A DNA stretch of 64,000 nt from Halomonas sp. 'Soap Lake #6' (lineage in GTDB: Bacteria > Pseudomonadota > Gammaproteobacteria > Pseudomonadales > Halomonadaceae). The stretch covers positions 1,116,001-1,180,000 of the forward strand of contig NZ_CP020469.1 in assembly GCF_003031405.1 (NCBI RefSeq). Direction: 5' to 3'. Below are positions 47,119 to 59,068 of the stretch, in pieces. The notes below the pieces were generated by a model. The model was not told where the DNA came from and made no database searches. It saw nothing but the letters and a program-made list of their open reading frames with translations. Numbering within the stretch: the stretch's first letter is position 1; each line of letters begins with the position of its first letter. A program made the translations under genes and the position numbers.

Positions 47119-47616
47119 ATGCAGGTGCAATTGAGTAATGAAACATTCCATGTGGCGTTTGGTGAAGCGCTAGGGCAGGCGTTGAAAGGCCGTGGGCGTG
47201 TTTACTTAGAGGGCGACTTAGGCGCTGGCAAAACCACGTTAACGCGAGGTGTTTTGCGAGCGTATGGCTTTCAAGGGGCAGTGAAGAGCCCTACGTACAC
47301 CTTGGTTGAGCCCTATGAGCTAGGTGAACAACGTATCTATCATCTGGATCTTTATCGTCTTGCTGACCCTGAAGAGCTAGAGTTTATTGGTGGGCGTGAC
47401 GTGTTGGCCGATGATGCGCTTTGCCTTATTGAATGGCCGAGCCGTGGAGAAGGCTGGTTGCCAGCACCGGACCTGCGTATAGAGCTTAATGTTGCTGAGC
47501 AAGGGCGACTCGCAGTGTTAACAGCGAATAGTGAACTAGGTGAACTGGTTGTGAAGGTACTTGCGAAGCAAGCAGACGACATGCAACAGGAGCATGGTGT
47601 GATTCAATGGAAATGA
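47119..47616 (+). CDS. tsaE: tRNA threonylcarbamoyladenosine synthesis ATPase TsaE
   Basis: A 165-residue ATPase that works with TsaB, TsaC and TsaD to make t6A37 in tRNA. Walker A is EGDLGAGKTTLTRG; KSPTYTLVEPY and HLDLYRLADPEELEF are invariant segments. ATG 47119 with AAGG 8 nt upstream aligns with E. coli TsaE, while a GTG at 47104 overlaps the nnrDE stop by 4 nt and is also possible. It overlaps amiC by 10 nt. Confidence 0.92.
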   Translation: MQVQLSNETFHVAFGEALGQALKGRGRVYLEGDLGAGKTTLTRGVLRAYGFQGAVKSPTYTLVEPYELGEQRIYHLDLYRLADPEELEFIGGRDVLADDALCLIEWPSRGEGWLPAPDLRIELNVAEQGRLAVLTANSELGELVVKVLAKQADDMQQEHGVIQWK

Positions 47617-49109
47617 TAGGCGTATTAAAACGCTTAGCGCGTAAGTTAACTGCTGGCTGCGTCCTGACATTAGCAAGCACATCGTTGCTGCAGGCGGCTA
47701 CTGTGGAAAGTATGCGCATATGGTCAGCGCCTGATCATGCACGCCTGGTATTCGACCTTTCTGAAGCTGCTAGTGCGAATGTTTTTTCGCTAGAAAATCC
47801 CGCACGCTTAGTTATCGACCTTGATGAGAGCCGGATGAATACCGATGCCTCAACACTGCCGCTAGATGGTAGTGCCATTGATGCAGTGCGTACCGGTACA
47901 CGAGATGGAGGTGGTCTACGAGTCGTGCTAGAGCTCAACCGTGAAATCTCGCCACGTCACTTCTCTTTGCCGCCTAACGACCAGTACGGCCATCGCTTAG
48001 TCGTCGATCTGGAGTATCCCGGCGAGAGTGCGGTAGAGAATCCGATTGATCCTATTGAGGCGATGATCCGCGATCAAGAGATAATGGCCCAGCGGGCCAG
48101 TGTGCAAGCAGATTTACAGATAGCAGATGCGCAGGTTTCAGGTAGCGAAGCAGCCCCACCTGCTGAACAGCGTCCGCGTCCAGAAGAAGTACAGCAGCCT
48201 GCTCAGCCACATCCGCAGCGGGATATTATTATTGCTATTGATCCTGGCCACGGTGGAGAAGACCCTGGTGCGATTGGTCCAGCGGGTACCCGAGAGAAGG
48301 ATGTAGTGCTTGAAATATCACGCCGCTTGGCGTCGGAGATAAATGGCACGCGGGGCTTTAAGGCGGTCTTAATTCGCGACGGTGATTACTATTTGGGGCT
48401 ACGCCAGCGCACCCAGCTTGCCCGGGAGCAGAAGGCTGACTTTTTTGTTTCCATCCATGCTGATGCCTTTACCAGCCCTCGGCCTCAGGGCAGCTCAGTT
48501 TATGCGCTGTCTCAGCGGGGGGCATCATCTGAAACTGCTCAGTGGCTAGCGGATAGTGAAAACCGTGCCGATCTTATTGGTGGCGTCGATGGTAGCCTCT
48601 CTCTGCGCGATCGGGACCAAGTGCTACGTGGCGTGCTACTAGACCTGACCATGACGGCAACGCTTAATGATTCGCTTTCGGTAGGTAGTCAGGTGCTGGA
48701 GCAACTGGGGCGCGTAAATAGACTGCATAAATCTCGTGTCGAACAGGCTGGGTTCATGGTGCTTAAGTCTCCGGATATTCCCTCGCTGCTTATTGAAGTA
48801 GGGTTTATCTCTAACCCAGAAGAAGAGCGACGGCTTCGCGATCCGGTACATCAGCAAGGGCTTTCTACTGCTATTTTTAGGGGGATGCGTGAGCACTTCG
48901 AACGCAACCCACCGCCGGCGAGCCTGTTGGCCTGGCAGCGAGATAATCAGCGCCAGCCGAGTGGCAACGAATACCGTATTCAATCCGGGGATACGCTATC
49001 GGCAATTGCTGTACGCCATGGCGTACCTGTCAATCAGTTAAGACAGGCGAACGACCTAAACGGTGATGTGATTCGTGTCGGGCAAGTGCTGCGTATTCCC
49101 AGTTCATGA
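47607..49109 (+). CDS. amiC: N-acetylmuramoyl-L-alanine amidase with AMIN and LysM domains
   Basis: A 500-residue periplasmic septal amidase. Signal peptide to about residue 31, then an AMIN domain (about 35-135) for septal targeting and a Pro/Gln-rich linker. The Amidase_3 domain carries zinc ligands in IAIDPGHGGEDPGAIG and SIHADAF, with LLIEVGFISNPEEE holding the catalytic Glu. A C-terminal LysM domain (YRIQSGDTLSAIAVRHG) binds peptidoglycan, an AmiB-like layout. The usual neighbour order tsaE-ami-mutL-miaA-hfq is kept. Confidence 0.92.
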   Translation: MEMIGVLKRLARKLTAGCVLTLASTSLLQAATVESMRIWSAPDHARLVFDLSEAASANVFSLENPARLVIDLDESRMNTDASTLPLDGSAIDAVRTGTRDGGGLRVVLELNREISPRHFSLPPNDQYGHRLVVDLEYPGESAVENPIDPIEAMIRDQEIMAQRASVQADLQIADAQVSGSEAAPPAEQRPRPEEVQQPAQPHPQRDIIIAIDPGHGGEDPGAIGPAGTREKDVVLEISRRLASEINGTRGFKAVLIRDGDYYLGLRQRTQLAREQKADFFVSIHADAFTSPRPQGSSVYALSQRGASSETAQWLADSENRADLIGGVDGSLSLRDRDQVLRGVLLDLTMTATLNDSLSVGSQVLEQLGRVNRLHKSRVEQAGFMVLKSPDIPSLLIEVGFISNPEEERRLRDPVHQQGLSTAIFRGMREHFERNPPPASLLAWQRDNQRQPSGNEYRIQSGDTLSAIAVRHGVPVNQLRQANDLNGDVIRVGQVLRIPSS

Positions 49110-49131
49110 TAATAGACTTCTGAGGTGACGC

Positions 49132-51072
49132 TTGACTGAAGTGATCTCTTCGCCATCACGTATTCAGGTGCTTGACCCCCGGCTAGCTAACCAAATAGCC
49201 GCCGGGGAGGTGGTCGAGCGTCCTTCATCGGTGACCAAAGAGCTGATAGAAAACGCGATTGATGCAGGTAGCCAGCGCATTGAAGTTGAGATTGAGCAGG
49301 GCGGTGCCCGACTTATCAAGGTACGTGACGACGGCATTGGTATTGGGGAGCAGGATCTGCCATTAGCGCTGGCGCGTCACGCTACTAGCAAAATTAGCAG
49401 CCTTGAGGATTTAGAGGGTGTTAGCTCGCTGGGGTTTCGCGGCGAGGCTTTAGCTTCGATTAGCTCCGTGTCGCGCTTAGAGCTGATCTCCAATGCAGAA
49501 GATGACCCGCGTCAAGGCTGGCGAGTAGTGGCAGAGGGGCGCGGTATGGAGGCGCGAGTGACTCCGGCCCCTCATCCTCGTGGAACCAGCGTTGCCGTAC
49601 GGGATCTTTTTTTCAATACTCCGGCGCGGCGGAAATTTCTCCGCACTGAAAAAACAGAGTTTGCCCACGTAGAAGAGGCGTTTCGTCGGCAGGCGTTGTC
49701 ACGTTACGACGTTGCCTGGGTACTGCGCCATAACCAGAAAGTTATCCACCAGTTGCCGCAGGGTGTGACTGCTGCTGCGAGAGAGCGGCGCATTGCTTCA
49801 CTGCTGGGCAAAAGTTTCATTGAACACGCGCGTTATATCGAGCGTGAAGCGGGCGGGCTGCGATTAAGTGGTTGGGTAGGCCTGCCTACTCACTCTCGCT
49901 CCCAAGCAGACCAGCAGTACTTCTTTGTAAATGGCCGTGTGGTGCGTGACCGCCTGGTAGCGCATGCGGTGCGCCAAGCCTACCGCGATGTACTCTATAA
50001 CGGTCGCCACCCAGTGTTTGTGTTGTATCTTGAGTTAGATCCGGATGTAGTGGATGTGAACGTACATCCCACTAAGCATGAAGTGCGCTTTCGTGATGGG
50101 CGCATGGTGCATGATTTTCTGTACTCTAGTTTGCACCACTGCTTGGCTGCTTCTAAGCCTGTTGACGATGGCCAGCAGCAGGGGGATGAGCCGCAGGATA
50201 ACGAGCTGCAGGCTGCGGAGCAGCAGTCTGGGCAGGTCGATGGGCTGGCAGATCAGCCACCTACGCCACGTTGGCAGCAACAGGGCATGGCCCTGGCGGA
50301 AAGCCCAGCACGTCACCCAGGTGCCGAGCGGGTACGTCGTTTTATGCAGGGCTATCAAGCATTGCATCCTGATCACGAAGAAACGCTACTAACGCCACAG
50401 CCGAGCGGGCCAAGCGTTAATAGCCTAAATTCCACAGAAGTGCGTGAAGCCCCGCTGAGCATGCCGGAGCACGATGCAACGGCAGCCCCGCCGCTCGGTT
50501 TTGCACTAGGGCAGTTGCATGGGGTGTATATTTTGGCACAAAACGCTAAAGGGCTCGTGCTTGTGGATATGCATGCAGCCCACGAGCGGATTGTGTATGA
50601 GCGTATGAAGAATCAGTTGGCAGCGGCGGCGGGAATTGATGCCCAGCCCTTGTTGGTACCTGTTTCTCTAGCGGCTAGTCGTGCTGAAGTTGCCACCGCA
50701 GAGAGTGAACGTGAAGCCATTGCCCAGTTGGGCGTTGAGCTTGATGTGGCTGGGCCTGAAACCCTGCTGGTGCGGCAATTACCTGCCCTGCTAGCTCAGG
50801 CGGACCCAGAAGCACTGGTGCGTGAAATGCTGGAAGAGTTGGCCCGCTTTGGCCGTACTCAGCAAGTGGAGGCGCGAATCCATGAGCTGCTGTCCTCTAT
50901 GGCCTGCCATGGCAGTGTGCGTGCTAACCGGCGCTTAACCATTGACGAAATGAATGCGTTATTGCGTGATATGGAGCGTACGGAGCGCAGTGATCAGTGT
51001 AACCATGGCCGCCCAACCTGGACGCAAATGAGTATGAAAGCGCTTGACCGCCTGTTTCTGCGCGGCCAATGA
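49132..51072 (+). CDS. mutL: DNA mismatch repair protein MutL
   Basis: A 646-residue protein. The N-terminal GHKL ATPase has [18 protein letters not shown] and [12 protein letters not shown]. The C-terminal dimerisation domain contains [12 protein letters not shown] (starting at D479), which fits the DxHA(x)2E(x)4E endonuclease motif that E. coli MutL lacks, and a later CNHGRP motif that is part of the same metal site. So this MutL probably nicks DNA itself. It starts at TTG 49132 with GAGGTGA upstream. A Gln-rich linker spans about 345-460. Confidence 0.95.
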   Translation: MTEVISSPSRIQVLDPRLANQIAAGEVVERPSSVTKELIENAIDAGSQRIEVEIEQGGARLIKVRDDGIGIGEQDLPLALARHATSKISSLEDLEGVSSLGFRGEALASISSVSRLELISNAEDDPRQGWRVVAEGRGMEARVTPAPHPRGTSVAVRDLFFNTPARRKFLRTEKTEFAHVEEAFRRQALSRYDVAWVLRHNQKVIHQLPQGVTAAARERRIASLLGKSFIEHARYIEREAGGLRLSGWVGLPTHSRSQADQQYFFVNGRVVRDRLVAHAVRQAYRDVLYNGRHPVFVLYLELDPDVVDVNVHPTKHEVRFRDGRMVHDFLYSSLHHCLAASKPVDDGQQQGDEPQDNELQAAEQQSGQVDGLADQPPTPRWQQQGMALAESPARHPGAERVRRFMQGYQALHPDHEETLLTPQPSGPSVNSLNSTEVREAPLSMPEHDATAAPPLGFALGQLHGVYILAQNAKGLVLVDMHAAHERIVYERMKNQLAAAAGIDAQPLLVPVSLAASRAEVATAESEREAIAQLGVELDVAGPETLLVRQLPALLAQADPEALVREMLEELARFGRTQQVEARIHELLSSMACHGSVRANRRLTIDEMNALLRDMERTERSDQCNHGRPTWTQMSMKALDRLFLRGQ

Positions 51073-51106
51073 ATAATGGCGATATTAGATGGAGTGCTGC
51101 GAGCTG

Positions 51107-52045
51107 ATGGCTGATACACGCCCCTGGGCGATTTTTCTTATGGGGCCAACAGCGGCCGGAAAAACAGATACCGCAATAGCGCTACATGAAAAGTTAGGGC
51201 ATGAAATAATCAGCGTTGATTCTGCTATGGTGTACCGAGGATTGGATATTGGCAGTGCCAAGCCCAGTGCAGCTGAGCTTGCTCGAGCGCCCCACCGGCT
51301 AATTGATATTCGTGATCCGGCCCAACCCTACTCGGCAGCTGATTTCCGTAACGATGCGTTGCATGAGATGCGGCAAATTAGCGCGGCAGGTAAAGTCCCG
51401 CTCTTGGTTGGCGGTACGATGCTTTATTACAAACGCTTGGTCGAAGGGGTGGCTAATTTGCCAGCGGCCGACGAGGCTATTCGCCAGCGCTTAGAAGAAC
51501 AGCGCCAGCTGGAAGGGCTAGAGGGCCTGCATCGTTCGTTGGCAAAGGTAGATCCCGCCTCGGCTACGCGCATTCACCCCAATGATCCACAGCGGTTAAT
51601 GCGTGCGTTAGAGGTATATTACGCCAGTGGTCGGCCTATGAGTGAGCTTTGGAAAGAGCAGCAGCCGGAAACCTTTCCTTGGCGAGTGCTGTCGATAGCG
51701 TTAGCCCCAAGTGATCGGCAGGTTTTACACCAGCGAATTGCCCAGCGTTTTAATATTATGTTGGCTGAGGGGTTGATAGATGAGGTTGCCGCCCTCAAAC
51801 AGCGTAATGACCTTCACCTTGGTTTGCCTGCAATGAAAAGCGTTGGCTACCGGCAGGTTTGGGATTATCTAGACGGTGAGTATGACCAAGCAGTGTTGTT
51901 AGAGCGTGGGATTATTGCCACTCGCCAGCTTGCTAAGCGGCAGTTGACGTGGTTAAGAAGTTGGCCATCGCTTACATGGATTGATTCACAGCAACCGGAC
52001 GTATTGGATAAGGTGCTGAAATTCGTGCGTGAAAGCGGTGCTTAG
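51107..52045 (+). CDS. miaA: tRNA dimethylallyltransferase
   Basis: A 312-residue enzyme adding a dimethylallyl group to A37 of tRNAs reading UNN codons. The P-loop is GPTAAGKT, followed by [20 protein letters not shown] and [15 protein letters not shown] 51107 gives the family N-terminus; an ATG at 51089 is in frame, and the ribosome binding sites do not decide. The 137-nt gap to hfq probably holds an hfq promoter. Confidence 0.94.
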   Translation: MADTRPWAIFLMGPTAAGKTDTAIALHEKLGHEIISVDSAMVYRGLDIGSAKPSAAELARAPHRLIDIRDPAQPYSAADFRNDALHEMRQISAAGKVPLLVGGTMLYYKRLVEGVANLPAADEAIRQRLEEQRQLEGLEGLHRSLAKVDPASATRIHPNDPQRLMRALEVYYASGRPMSELWKEQQPETFPWRVLSIALAPSDRQVLHQRIAQRFNIMLAEGLIDEVAALKQRNDLHLGLPAMKSVGYRQVWDYLDGEYDQAVLLERGIIATRQLAKRQLTWLRSWPSLTWIDSQQPDVLDKVLKFVRESGA

Positions 52046-52182
52046 CGTAAGATAGTGAGTTCGTAAGCAAGTGTTTTCGAGTGGCCGGGTGAACAGGCCT
52101 TTCGGGCAACAAGATTGCGGCGTAGCACCAGTAGGGCACGCCATTGATAACCAACCCCAACGACAGTTTTAGGGAGAGCAAC

Positions 52183-52431
52183 ATGTCCAAAGGGCAGTCC
52201 CTTCAAGACCCGTACCTGAATATTTTGCGCAAGGAGCGCATTCCGGTCTCTATTTTCCTGGTAAACGGCATTAAGCTGCAGGGCCAGATTGAATCGTTTG
52301 ACCAGTTTGTGATCTTGCTGCGCAATACCGTCAGTCAGATGGTTTATAAACATGCTATTTCTACGGTAGTGCCCTCGCGCAATGTGCGCTTGCCGGCACA
52401 GGATCCAGCCGCTCCTGATGCGGATATCTAA
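52183..52431 (+). CDS. hfq: RNA-binding protein Hfq
   Basis: An 82-residue Sm-like hexameric RNA chaperone. The start [24 protein letters not shown], Sm1 motif with Phe in [10 protein letters not shown] and Sm2 [11 protein letters not shown] are near-identical to the family. AGGGAGAG lies 6 nt before ATG 52183; the frame extends upstream to 52144. The C-terminal tail is short, ending soon after the Sm fold. Confidence 0.97.
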   Translation: MSKGQSLQDPYLNILRKERIPVSIFLVNGIKLQGQIESFDQFVILLRNTVSQMVYKHAISTVVPSRNVRLPAQDPAAPDADI

Positions 52432-52467
52432 CGCCGTTAGAAAGCAAGAGATTCGATGAGGTATTGA

Positions 52468-53778
52468 TTGTTTTTTGAACGCCCAGATGCCGGTGAGACG
52501 GCAGTTCTTGTTCACGTTGATTTTCATGATGAGCAAGCACGTGAAGACCCGGGTGAGTTCTTGGAACTCGTGCGCTCTGCTGGTGCAGAGCCTGCGACAT
52601 TGCTCACAGCAAGCCGGCAGCGGCCTGATTCCCGTACCTTTGTCGGGACAGGTAAGTTGGAGGAGCTGCGAGCAATGCTCGCTGCTCACCAAGCCGAGCT
52701 GGTGATCTTCAACCACACCTTAAAACCTTCCCAAGAGCGTAATCTTGAGCGTGAGCTTAAGTGCCGAGTACTTGATCGTACCGGTTTGATACTTGATATC
52801 TTTGCGCAACGGGCAAGAACTCATGAAGGTAAGCTCCAAGTTGAGCTTGCCCAGCTTGAATATATGTCTACGCGCCTTATTCGCGGGTGGACGCACCTGG
52901 AGCGCCAGAAAGGTGGTATCGGTCTGCGCGGCCCTGGTGAAACTCAGCTTGAAACTGACCGCCGCTTGTTGCGGGTGCGCATTAAGTCGATTCATAAACG
53001 GCTTGATAAAGTGCGTAGCCAGCGTGAGCAGAACCGTCGTGCTCGCTCTAGGGCTGAAATCCATAGTGTTTCACTGGTCGGTTATACCAACGCCGGTAAG
53101 TCGACGCTATTTAACGCCCTAACGAATGCCGATGTTTACGCAGCTGATCAGTTGTTCGCAACGCTTGACCCAACACTGCGTCGGCTTGAAATAGACGATG
53201 TCGGTCCGGTGGTTTTGGCAGATACGGTAGGTTTCATTCGCCATCTGCCCCATAAGCTGGTTGAAGCGTTTCGTGCGACATTGCAAGAGGCTGCTGAGGC
53301 AACGTTGCTAGTGCATGTTATTGACGCAGCGGATCCGGATAGGGACTTGAACGTCGAACAAGTTGAGCGTGTTCTGGAGGAAATTGGTGCCGATAGTGTG
53401 CCGGTCCTCAAGGTCATGAACAAAATTGACAAGTTAGACAGTGCGCCGCGCATTGAGCGCGATGGGCAAGGCCGGCCGGAAGTGGTTTGGCTCTCTGCCC
53501 AGCAAGGGCAGGGGTTGAACCTTCTGCTCGAAGCGCTGACCGAGCGATTGGCAAATGATGTTATCGACTTTTCGCTGACCCTTTCACCTGAACAGGGCAA
53601 GCTAAGAGCAGGACTCCATGAGCTAAACGCTGTACGAGAAGAGTCTTTTGATGACCAGGGGCGTTCAGTACTGGATGTGCGGCTGCCAAGGCGAGATTTT
53701 AATCAGCTAATGGCCCAGCTAGGCGAGCGTGCTGACACCTATTTGCCAGAAGCGCTGCGTGAGTCTGACGAGTGGTAG
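52468..53778 (+). CDS. hflX: ribosome-associated GTPase HflX
   Basis: A 436-residue GTPase that splits stalled 70S ribosomes. The N-terminal HflX domain has RNLERELKCRVLDRTGLILDIF and GGIGLRGPGETQLETDRR; G1 is GYTNAGKS at 205-212, with ADTVGFIRHLPH (G3) and NKIDKL (G4). It begins with TTG 52468 after GAGGT, at the position of the E. coli start. The gap after it holds a repeat array and an inverted repeat. Confidence 0.95.
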   Translation: MFFERPDAGETAVLVHVDFHDEQAREDPGEFLELVRSAGAEPATLLTASRQRPDSRTFVGTGKLEELRAMLAAHQAELVIFNHTLKPSQERNLERELKCRVLDRTGLILDIFAQRARTHEGKLQVELAQLEYMSTRLIRGWTHLERQKGGIGLRGPGETQLETDRRLLRVRIKSIHKRLDKVRSQREQNRRARSRAEIHSVSLVGYTNAGKSTLFNALTNADVYAADQLFATLDPTLRRLEIDDVGPVVLADTVGFIRHLPHKLVEAFRATLQEAAEATLLVHVIDAADPDRDLNVEQVERVLEEIGADSVPVLKVMNKIDKLDSAPRIERDGQGRPEVVWLSAQQGQGLNLLLEALTERLANDVIDFSLTLSPEQGKLRAGLHELNAVREESFDDQGRSVLDVRLPRRDFNQLMAQLGERADTYLPEALRESDEW

Positions 53779-53784
53779 TCTGTA

Positions 53785-53860
53785 AACGTGATGATAGCTA
53801 TTACACGTGATGATAGCCTTTGCACGTGATGGTAACTTTTACACGTAGTAGCCTCTGCGA
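53785..53860. repeat. 19-nt tandem repeat, 4 copies, after hflX
   Basis: Units at 53785-53803, 53804-53822 and 53823-53841 share CACGTGATGRTARC near their starts; a fourth copy from 53842 has a small deletion. The array begins 7 nt after the hflX stop codon. Confidence 0.83.
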
Positions 53861-53930
53861 GTTTTTTGTGTGTTAGCTTTCATGTTCACTTAGTTCTAAG
53901 GTTCGCTTTAGCAGCAGGTTTTATTAACAG

Positions 53931-53962
53931 TTGTACCACTTGATTGTAGAAAAGTGGTACAA
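53931..53962. promoter_or_regulatory. perfect 11-bp inverted repeat upstream of hflK
   Basis: TTGTACCACTT (53931-53941) and AAGTGGTACAA (53952-53962) are exact reverse complements around a 10-nt centre, a 21-bp centre-to-centre spacing suited to a dimeric regulator on one DNA face. It overlaps the region where an hflK promoter is expected (AT-rich sequence to 53992). No T-tract follows, so it is not a normal terminator. The regulator is unknown. Confidence 0.6.
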
Positions 53963-54050
53963 GATTGATACAGTAATAATATTAAAAAGCACGGCGGCCT
54001 CACCTCCGAGCGAGGTCGTGTGCAGGTGAATACCTTAGTGGAGACGTAGT

Positions 54051-55322
54051 ATGGCCTGGAACGAGCCTGGTGGCGGTAACCAGCATGACCCCTGGAGCAG
54101 CGGTGGCCGGCGCGGTGGTAATAGCGGCGGTGATCGTGGGGGTAACGGTGGTAATAATGGTGGCAATAACGGAGGAAACAACGGCGGCAATAACCAGGGT
54201 CCTCCCGATCTTGATGAGGCGCTTAAGAAATTCCAGGACAAGCTTAACGGTATGTTAGGCGGTGGTAAAAAGGGTGGCGGCAAAGGTGGCGATGGTAAGG
54301 GAGGCGGTAAGCCGCGAAACTCTCTTGCGTTACCTGGATTGCTTGTTGTGGTTGCTCTTGCTATCTGGGCGGCGTCTGGTTTCTATCTGGTTGACCAATC
54401 AGAGCGCGGTGTAGTGTTGCGTTTTGGGGAGTTCCAGGGAATTGTTGACCCCGGCCTACAGTGGAACCCACCTCTCATTGATGATGTTCGCATGGTAAAT
54501 GTGACGCGAGTGCGCTCAGTAGCGCAAACGCAGTCAATGCTTACCCGCGATGAAAACATCGTTGAAGTAGAAATCTCTGCTCAATACCAAGTATCTAACC
54601 CGCGTGATTTCGTGCTTAACGTTCGTGACCCAGGGCTTTCTATTGAAAATGCCTTGGACTCTGCGTTACGGCACGTAGTGGGTGGTACTGATATGATTGA
54701 TATTTTAACCTCAGGCCGTGAAATTTTAGGTAGCTCGGTAGCGAGCCGCTTACAGACTTACCTAGACGCCTATGGCGCAGGTATTCGTCTGCAAACCATC
54801 AACATTGAGTCTACTTCAGCGCCTGCACCAGTTATCGACGCGTTTGATGACGTTATCCGTGCCCGTGAAGACCGCCAGCGTACGATTAACGAAGGTATGG
54901 CTTACGCCAACGCCATCATTCCAGCCGCTCAGGGTCAAGCGCAGCGCGTGGTAGAGCAAGGCCAAGGTTACCGCGAGTCGGTAGTGGCTGAGGCTCAAGG
55001 TCAGGCTAACCGCTTTAATGCGCTACTAACCGAGTACCGTAATTCGCCCGCTATTATGCGCGAGCGTATGTACCTGGATGCCATTGAAGAAGTGTTTGGC
55101 AGCACGCCCAAAGTATTGCTGGATATTAGCGAAAATGCTCCATTGATGTACCTGCCTTTGGATCAAATGAGAGGTGGTGCAAGCAGTGGTAGTGGCAGCA
55201 GCGCTAGCAGTAGCAGTGATAGTAGCGAGGCGATTGATCCACGTGTCTTGGATTCTTTACGCACCAGCCAAGGTGGCACATCGTCTTCAAGTACTAGCTC
55301 TATTCGCAGGGAGGGCCGCTAA
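54051..55322 (+). CDS. hflK: FtsH protease regulator HflK
   Basis: A 423-residue SPFH/band-7 protein that forms the HflKC cage around FtsH in the inner membrane. The N-terminal ~75 residues are a Gly/Asn-rich tract with GGNN repeats and then Gly/Lys-rich sequence. One transmembrane helix lies at about 87-106, followed by the SPFH domain (DQSERGVVLRFGEF...) and the coiled coil AQGQAQRVVEQGQGYRESVVAEAQGQANRF region. The C-terminus is Ser-rich. Its stop directly abuts the hflC ATG. Confidence 0.94.
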   Translation: MAWNEPGGGNQHDPWSSGGRRGGNSGGDRGGNGGNNGGNNGGNNGGNNQGPPDLDEALKKFQDKLNGMLGGGKKGGGKGGDGKGGGKPRNSLALPGLLVVVALAIWAASGFYLVDQSERGVVLRFGEFQGIVDPGLQWNPPLIDDVRMVNVTRVRSVAQTQSMLTRDENIVEVEISAQYQVSNPRDFVLNVRDPGLSIENALDSALRHVVGGTDMIDILTSGREILGSSVASRLQTYLDAYGAGIRLQTINIESTSAPAPVIDAFDDVIRAREDRQRTINEGMAYANAIIPAAQGQAQRVVEQGQGYRESVVAEAQGQANRFNALLTEYRNSPAIMRERMYLDAIEEVFGSTPKVLLDISENAPLMYLPLDQMRGGASSGSGSSASSSSDSSEAIDPRVLDSLRTSQGGTSSSSTSSIRREGR

Positions 55323-56207
55323 ATGATTAATAATCGATCCCTGCTAATCGTAGGTGGCCTTGCTGCCGTGGCTTGGTTGGCCAGCAACAGCCTGTATGTG
55401 GTGGATGAAACCGAGCGGGCCGTAAAGTTGCGCTTTGGTGAGGTAGTTGAAGAGAACATCCAGCCAGGGCTACATACTAAAATACCGATTGCTCAGACAA
55501 TCCGTAAGTTTGATACCCGTCTGCTTACGTTAGATACCGACACTAGCCGCTATCTGACTCTTGAGCAGAAGGCGGTGATTGTTGATTCTTACGTGAAGTG
55601 GCAGGTCGTGAATCCGACGCGTTACTACGAGGCGACAGCGGGTGATGAGATGATGGCAATTCGCCTAATCCAGCCGCGTGTTGACGAAAGTCTGCGTAAC
55701 GAGTTTGGTCGGCTTAATCTGCAGGAAATTATTGCCGAGCGTCGTGATGATCTGATGACTGGCCCAACCGCAGAGCTGGATGAGCTGATGCGTGATGAGC
55801 TTGGTGTGGCAATTCGCGATATTCGTATCAAGCGTATTGACTTGCCGGAAGACGTATCGGCTGCGGTATTTGAGCGTATGCGTTCCGAACGTGAGCGTGA
55901 AGCCCGCGAGTGGCGTGCACAGGGTCAGGAAGAGGCCGAACGTATTCGCGCTAATGCTGACCGCCGTCGTCAGGTACTGTTAGCCCAGGCTAATGAGCGC
56001 TCTGAGACACTACGTGGTGAGGGTGATGCTGAAGCTGCCGCGATCTTCTCTCAAGCATATAGTCAGGACCATGAGTTCTTCTCTTTCTGGCGTAGTCTGA
56101 ACGCTTACCGTGAGAGCTTTGCTGGCGATGGCAACCTGCTAGTGCTGGAGCCGGATAGCGATTTCTTCCGCTACCTGCGTAGCCCTTTGCCGGTTAATGC
56201 TGAGTAA
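55323..56207 (+). CDS. hflC: FtsH protease regulator HflC
   Basis: A 294-residue partner of HflK with an N-terminal membrane helix (about 5-22), then the SPFH domain starting VDETERAVKLRFGEV. A charged coiled coil follows (REREAREWRAQGQEEAERIRA), ending in FFRYLRSPLP as in the family. No gap to hflK, so they are translated together. A clear terminator follows about 80 nt downstream. Confidence 0.95.
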   Translation: MINNRSLLIVGGLAAVAWLASNSLYVVDETERAVKLRFGEVVEENIQPGLHTKIPIAQTIRKFDTRLLTLDTDTSRYLTLEQKAVIVDSYVKWQVVNPTRYYEATAGDEMMAIRLIQPRVDESLRNEFGRLNLQEIIAERRDDLMTGPTAELDELMRDELGVAIRDIRIKRIDLPEDVSAAVFERMRSEREREAREWRAQGQEEAERIRANADRRRQVLLAQANERSETLRGEGDAEAAAIFSQAYSQDHEFFSFWRSLNAYRESFAGDGNLLVLEPDSDFFRYLRSPLPVNAE

Positions 56208-56284
56208 AAGCGTTAGTTGAATCCCGCGGGCTTATGCATGCTTAGCGGGGTTCATCTCAAGATTAAACGTGATAGACTTTATTC

Positions 56285-56307
56285 ACCGGGCGTCGCCCGG
56301 TTTTTTT
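56285..56307 (+). terminator. rho-independent terminator after hflC
   Basis: A 7-bp stem ACCGGGC / GCCCGGT with a GTC loop, followed by six T. It closes the hfq-hflX-hflKC unit. A second weaker palindrome (around 56223-56250) precedes it. Confidence 0.88.
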
Positions 56308-56404
56308 GTGGCCCTCATTTCACGATTGCTCTTCTGAATGCGACTTAAGCGCCTCAGTTGGGAGCTGGGTAAAAGGGCCTTCATCGTCTTGCAGGATTGT
56401 TCAC

Positions 56405-58893
<2,489 letters not shown>

Positions 58894-58915
58894 GCGGATT
58901 TAGAGTGGTGTGAAT

Positions 58916-58966
58916 ACATCGTGTTAAGAAAGACATCGCGTTAAGAAAGACATCGCGTTAAGAAAA
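58916..58966. repeat. 17-nt tandem repeat, 3 copies, after purA
   Basis: ACATCGYGTTAAGAAAR occurs at 58916-58932, 58933-58949 and 58950-58966 with single changes. It lies between the purA stop and the terminator stem, which starts 1 nt later. Confidence 0.9.
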
Positions 58967-58967
58967 A

Positions 58968-58997
58968 GAGGGGCGATTTTATCGCTCCTCTTTTTTT
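58968..58997 (+). terminator. rho-independent terminator after purA
   Basis: A 10-bp stem GAGGGGCGAT / ATCGCTCCTC (one G-T pair) with a TTT loop, followed by seven T. An A-run just before the stem means it could also work for cobO on the other strand. Confidence 0.92.
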
Positions 58998-59068
58998 GTT
59001 CTGCTTGTCTGATCTTATATGTCCCGTCTTGTTTTTCGGTCGTGTTGGTTTGCAGCGCCACCAAAATG

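Noticed and set aside
54051..54300. GGNN-encoding repeats at the start of hflK as another unusual array
   Set aside because: A Gly-rich N-terminus is normal for HflK, and the codons vary between copies, so this is protein-level low complexity rather than a recent DNA duplication.
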